Part shown: piece by piece, positions 59,402-64,000 of the stretch | Numbering within the stretch: position 1 is the first letter of the stretch | How the letters are laid out: the number at the start of each line of letters is the position of its first letter | Source: Cytidiella melzeri | Lineage: Eukaryota > Basidiomycota > Agaricomycetes > Polyporales > Irpicaceae | DNA length: 64,000 nt | Assembly (NCBI GenBank): GCA_022592445.1 | Contig: JABYQR010000001.1 | Location: 496,001-560,000 of the forward strand | Direction of reading: 5' to 3' | The notes under the pieces: generated by a model | Told to the model about the DNA's origin: nothing | The model's input: only the letters and a program-made list of their open reading frames with translations | Databases searched by the model: none | Position numbers and translations under genes: made by a program

Positions 59402-61576
59402 TCAGTTCCTGTTTCCCCGTATTATCGTCTTGTAAAGTATGGGACATCTCTCCCATCTCGATTGACTGCTACGCGAAGTAAGGATAAGTGCTGAGCAGGC
59501 GTAGTGCTTCGTACAGTCAATGCGCACCTGCAGTCCCTTATCGGAGTCGTACGAACTCTCGACATCCAAGTTGACGCGAACGTTCCGGTTCAACGAGGGA
59601 TCAGCGGGCGCAGTCTCGCGACCGATGTCCTGTGTCACATGGATAGAAAGAAGTGTGTCTGTCGCCATCTTGTTGCGTATGTGTTCTCTGGAGTTCAGCA
59701 GCGCCAGCAGCGAATTGAACATGACTGCCGAGACGGGTTAGAAAGCCTTAAAGCCGATCGCATGGGTATAGTCTTGCTGATGCTTACGCTTCGGCACAAG
59801 TGAGGCGAGTCCCTCCCAGATGTAGGTGTTAGGCAACAGAGCTTCCTGGTGAAGGGACATTGTGTTAAGTTTCAAAGTCTACTGTCATAGCCGTTAAATG
59901 ACCCACAACGACAAGTGTAGCTACAGTCGTTGAGCTTTGATGACATCAGAGTCAACTTCCAGATGAGCAGTGGCAAAGACGTACGTTGTCATGATGCACG
60001 TCGTAATGCCATATAAGATCAAGATGTTGGTGACTGAGGTGACGCTGAGCAGAGAGATCAGTTACGTTACGAGGAGATGAGCTCAGTATCGTCACCGTCG
60101 GTTTTTGCTCCTCCGCCTCAGCAAGTCGAGCACACAGACACCATAATCAGAAAATCAGAGAATGACTGACAAGAACAAGTGGTGTATCCAAGCCACTGCA
60201 CGTCATACCGAGTCACCGTAACAGTGAGCAATGCGACCATATGAGTACCAGTGTGTTTTCACTGACATTGAACCGTTTCTGGAGCGTGCTGATACTCGGA
60301 TCGAGAAACCTGCGTTTGATGGTATTTCGTTGAGGCAGGGGTGGTATAAGGTGTAGGATTGGTTGCGTACGAGATAGCGGACAGGGCTGTAGCGTGGATA
60401 CGTTGCTTGAGCCGTCGATCGAAGAGGGTTCATAGAATCAACGCATCCGCACCTATAGAACCTCCTTTAAACAACAGTCAGGAATCAAATCGGCGGAGAA
60501 ATTGGCGACACTACATACCGAACGCAACAACTGATGTTGGAAGCTATGAATTGATTTTGAGTGAACGGCCTGTGTTCGTCGCTCGTAGAAAATCGCTTTA
60601 CGTACGACTATAAACCATGGCCAGAATGACTTGCTGACTTGTGGTGTAAAGTCAGCTGTAGCTGGAACAAAGTACAGTATGCTAGCACACTTACATCTCC
60701 AGGTACGGTATGTGAATACGCTACACCACAGACATGCACATCAGAATATTTCACATCCTCATGGTTCCAATGGAAGCCGAGACGTACAATGTCATGACCT
60801 GCGTGCTCGCCGCCTGCGAAATGTAATCCCGCAAGTCAGACATAGCGAAAATAAGGACATTTCTGCTTGATTTACTCCTGCGAGCAAAAGGGCCTAAATA
60901 ATGAGGAGTAGTAGGTCAAACCTTATGAGCACTGAGAGTAGCTTGCGCTGAAGAGTCATTTGACAGACATACACCGGTATACCTGAGTATATTAATCAGG
61001 GTCATTCGCTACTGTTGTATCCGGAAGATGCCCACTGACCAGCCGAGGGTAGCGAATAGAGTAGGGTTCGTCAATGCTGTCGTTGTGAAGCGATAGACGG
61101 ACATCGAATACAACATTGTCTCGACCATGTCGAGGGTCCTTCGAAGAGTGTATGATTGTGAGCCTGCATATCCGAGATGGTCTGAGGTCATTCGTACCAG
61201 AGAACGAAGATCTATTGGAAGGTGCACATGAGTTGCGTATGGGTTGTAGTGTGAAAAACACCATCTACCGTCCGTTTGAACAGTTCCTTGTCGCGATGAG
61301 GGAAATGGAAGTAGAGCAATGTTTGCGCGCATCCAATGCCAAAGATACTTGTTCAAAAGGCTTCTCAGAAGATGAAAAGGCAGGGCATGTATTTATGACT
61401 CACATGCCGTTCAAAATTCCAACTGCCAGCAGGATGTCCAGCCAAGGGACAGTCAGCAAAACGACTAAACTTGTGCAAGGATTGAACCGACATATTACCG
61501 AGGCTCCAAAGGTTAGGTTGATGTCGCCCAGTAGTGCTAAAGCATAAGGGAGTAGCGGAGAGGCAGTAGTAGGCAT
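59402..61576 (-). CDS. DUF6534-type multi-pass membrane protein
   Basis: A basidiomycete-expanded family of seven-helix membrane proteins of unknown function. Start at 61576: MPTTASPLLPYALALLGDIN with LTFGA, the first helix. The next exons read SIFGIGCAQTLLYFHFPHRD, the family's helix-1/2 boundary, then TTTALTNPTLFATLGWSV. After several small exons the C-terminal part shows NILILYGITTCIMT, ATLVVVGHLT, LLPNTYIWEGLASLVPKR, then FNSLLALLNSREHIRNK, the family's terminal signature, and a soluble tail. About eight introns; exons in 60300-60900 were not resolved. Helix order and the signature make the family call good. An alternative is a decayed family member, because some joins could not be completed. 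Confidence 0.65.
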
Positions 61577-62639
61577 TGGCGATGTCAGGAATGCTTCAGT
61601 TCAGCCAGAGGGGACGCTACAGCCACCTTTATACTTGCGTTGTGGTATGGGCTATCATGGTGCACACACGCAGTTTCCCAGCGACATTGATTATGGCCGG
61701 ACACGGGGAGAAGTGATGCTAGACATCAATCTCAGCTGTACTGATCGCGAGTATTAGCTCGCGCCACGAACGCTTGCAGTTGAATTCCACCTCCCCATCC
61801 AAGAGTTTCGTACATGCACCTCTACCTCCGCTCCACGCCATTGTCTGAGCCCCACTCCGGCTGCCAATGGAGACGAGACAAGCTGCAGCGAGTTGATAAT
61901 TGTCCAGCTGGTACAAGTGAGCAACACGCTGATTACCACTGGTACTGTGATATTTTGAGGTCAGTTGTAATACAGATCTGTCTGTGATCAGACAAGGAAA
62001 AAGCACTACAGGCTTCAGATGTGCCTGACAAAGCGTGCGAGGGTTCCTACCAATTCCGAGTAGACGGTGTTCAAAGCTTCAAAGCTTCGTGATACGTGTG
62101 CGACGGGTCAATAAGCGCGCTCTCAACTCAATCACGATCCCCTTTCCCAATGCAGCATCGGTCCCTCTCTCCCAGCTGCCTCCTGACCCAGAGGTCTTTC
62201 AGGACTTCCTCAGTTTCTGCAGGCAGAAGTACCCCACCTGTAATCTTTCCACTCTTCAAGCAGTCCGCTGGATTCATTCAGTTGGATACCAACTCTTGTT
62301 TTCATCCCCGCCCACACATGATATTGACGAAGCTGCCTCGTCGTTCTTCACTGCTGTAGCATCTGCTCCAATGCCACTCATGGTCCAACGCTACCAGATC
62401 AAGAGTAGTGTTTTCTTTCGGCGCATTCCTCTCTTTCGTGCAGATGGTACTGCCACTTCCACTGTGTCGCGGAGCGACTGCTGCTATGCTGATAAACCCT
62501 AAACAAGGGTGAAGAGGAGAGGAAGTGGGAGTGGAAGTAGATCTCCAACGACAACAACGAGGTCAAAGTCGATGATAAGCAGGCAAGCAGGCACAGAGGC
62601 CGGATACTGGCAGTGCAAATGACGAAGTTAATATTATGC
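61577..62639. other. Region between DUF6534 gene and Gypsy LTR
   Basis: It holds a 155-codon plus-strand frame (62035-62502) and a 95-codon minus-strand frame (62006-61719). The former, with LPPDPEVFQDFLSFCRQ, is Pro- and Ser-rich and not recognised; it may be a real small gene or a relic. The 16-base motif TGGCAGTGCAAATGAC occurs at 62608 and again at 62669. Confidence 0.35.
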
Positions 62640-63184
62640 TTATACTAGGTTACATGGAGTAACTCACCTGGCAGTGCAAATGACAAAGAGGTCAAGATGC
62701 AGAACCAGGGAGGGTAAGGGGTACTATATAAACTGGGTCTGGGTGGTCTGTGCACCAGTTCCCACACTAGGGACTGGAGTACCTGTGGGACTGGAGTAAC
62801 AATAGAACAATAAAGAACCAGGGTAACTGTCAAGGACCTGAGTAACTGTCAAGGACCTGAGTAACTGTCAAGGACCAGGGTACGTAGAACAATAATAGGA
62901 TAAGAACAATAGAACAATAAGACCTGGGGGAATCCCTGGGGAATCCCCATCAATGGAAGAGGAACAATAGAACAATAGCCTAGGTTGATCTGGAACCGCT
63001 CCAGACTGAGTCTAGGGTTTGGGTCTGGACTATTGATAAATAAGGCAGGATGTCACGTGACCCGGGTTAGGGTTAGGTCCGGTAACACTCCTAGCCGGAA
63101 AATAAGCACTCTAGATAGGCGCCCAAGGCTGTAAACTTGTGACATTGTTGGAAAAATCCGGTCTCTGTTGGACTATCCATGTCA
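62640..63184 (-). repeat. LTR of chromoviral Gypsy element (3' LTR, approximate)
   Basis: Downstream of the chromodomain on the minus strand. A polypurine tract (AGGAGGGGGG, plus 63188-63197) precedes a candidate start TGACATGG at 63184. A TATA-like TTTATATAGTA lies about 62725. Inside are three 19-base tandem units (62823-62879) and GGGTTAGGGTTAGG at about 63065. The far end is not fixed because no second copy is in view. Confidence 0.6.
62823..62879 (+). repeat. Three tandem 19-base units inside the LTR
   Basis: GTAACTGTCAAGGACCTGA twice exactly (62823-62841 and 62842-62860) and a third at 62861-62879 ending CAGG. It lies in a stretch where AGAACAATA also recurs. Confidence 0.9.
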
Positions 63185-63202
63185 TTACCCCCCTCCTAAA
63201 AT

Positions 63203-64000
63203 TCATCGCCTCGATGAACTAAGACCAGGGACTCTACCATCTGCCCACTCGAGGTCAGATGCAATAGCTTCTGTGATGTTCTCCAACGGTTTCCAAGGAA
63301 TGGAGTCGAAGAGTGCTTTGGGCAATTTCTGGGGTGCATTGGTATGTCTGGCATGGAACTCTGCAATGCTCTCTTTCGCATTGGTCAGATTTACTGCAGG
63401 TTCCCACGTTACATCGCCTTCTCCATAGCCTTTCCATTTGACTAGGTACTGCATTTGCTTCTGATAGATCCGACTGTCTAGGATCTTCTCGACTTCATAG
63501 ACTTGTTGATCATCTACTATGATCGGTGCTGGTGGTTCTGGTATGAGGCCATTTACTTCGTTTCCTCAATACGGAGATAGCCGTTCAACGTTGATGTTGT
63601 CGTGAATACGATATCCGGATTTGAGTTTGATCTGATACGTATGTTCACCGGTTTTCTGAAGAACTGTGAATGGACCAAGCTGTCTAGGCCCTAGCTTGTC
63701 AGACTGCTGATGTACTTTGACGTTCTTGGAAGACAACCACACGAGGTCCCCTTCCTTGAAGACTGGAGTAGTTCTGCGGGTGTATGCGGAAGCTTCAGCC
63801 ATCTTTTCCTTAGATAGACGCGAGGCAGCTTCAGCTTCTGCCCGAACCTGTCTGAGCTTTTCTAGACGTGCATCTAGGTTCGGCATGCAACCTTGACGAC
63901 CAATGGGAATGGTAAAATCCGGTAGATACCCGTACATGACTTCAAACGGAGAGTGCTGCGTAGATGAGTTGACACGAGAGTTGATGGCGAATTCAGCCAC
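63203..64000 (-). pseudogene. Gypsy (chromovirus) integrase C-terminus plus chromodomain, partial
   Basis: The minus-strand frame enters from the right edge with AEFAINSRVNSSTQHSPFEV and YGYLPDF, the end of the integrase core. It continues through the GPY/F-type module (LGPRQLGPFTVLQKTGEHTY, then LKSGYRIHDNINVERLSPY). A TGA at 63566-63568 interrupts it. The same frame then continues through VDDQQVYEVEKILDSR into a chromodomain, MQYLVKWKGYGEGDVTWEP, and ends at 63203. A CGA-to-TGA change would explain the stop. Chromodomains steer such elements into heterochromatin. The 5' part lies outside the window. Confidence 0.85.

Noticed and set aside
62823..62879. Tandem 19-base units as a CRISPR-like array
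   Set aside because: Units are directly adjacent with no spacers, and the genome is eukaryotic.
63060..63085. TTAGGG repeats as a chromosome end
   Set aside because: Only two units, inside an LTR, with coding DNA on both sides; not a telomere.

Overview
The window is nuclear DNA of a filamentous basidiomycete, most likely an Agaricomycete. Housekeeping genes are broken by many introns of about 50-60 nt. The RPB1, VPS35, Vps27 and Gcn20-type proteins are fungal in style. A DUF6534-type membrane protein, an RNAi-type RNA-dependent RNA polymerase and chromodomain-bearing Gypsy elements point to the same group. Species cannot be fixed from the sequence alone.

Layout. 1-10.5 kb: DNA topoisomerase II (minus strand, N-terminal part, runs off the left edge), a METTL21-like methyltransferase, a Gcn20/ABCF3 ATPase, a mitochondrial proline dehydrogenase, and a decayed glyoxalase I pseudogene. 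10.5-28.2 kb: a repeat island with no clear host gene. It holds short tandem repeats, a degenerate two-ORF LTR element with 494-bp direct repeats, a Gypsy pol relic split by a solo LTR, a 4.72-kb hAT transposon with perfect 8-bp target duplications, and a second, inverted solo LTR of the same family. 28.9-33.2 kb: a convergent pair, FAD-dependent oxidoreductase and amidase. 34.3-61.6 kb: a gene-dense block with a Bni4-like PP1-targeting protein, RdRP, Bcp1/BCCIP, the retromer subunit VPS35, RPB1, the ESCRT-0 subunit Vps27, a Sel1-repeat protein and a DUF6534 membrane protein. 62.6-64 kb: the 3' end of a chromoviral Gypsy element (integrase, chromodomain, LTR), truncated by the right edge.

Functional links are modest. 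VPS35 (endosome recycling) and Vps27 (endosome degradation) flank RPB1. The RdRP sits in a window that also holds inverted and nonsense-riddled transposons of the kind RNAi and DNA methylation act on. Proline dehydrogenase, the oxidoreductase and the amidase suggest nitrogen scavenging, but they are not a visible cluster. Most of the less ordinary signals are in gene structure (3-, 9- and 10-nt micro-exons and a GC-AG intron) and in transposon decay (nearly all nonsense codons explained by C-to-T changes). No clearly new multi-gene system was found. Exon borders were worked out by hand from splice consensus and family similarity. Where full reading-frame bookkeeping closed (proline dehydrogenase, Bcp1, the Sel1 protein, the Bni4-like protein) this is stated.
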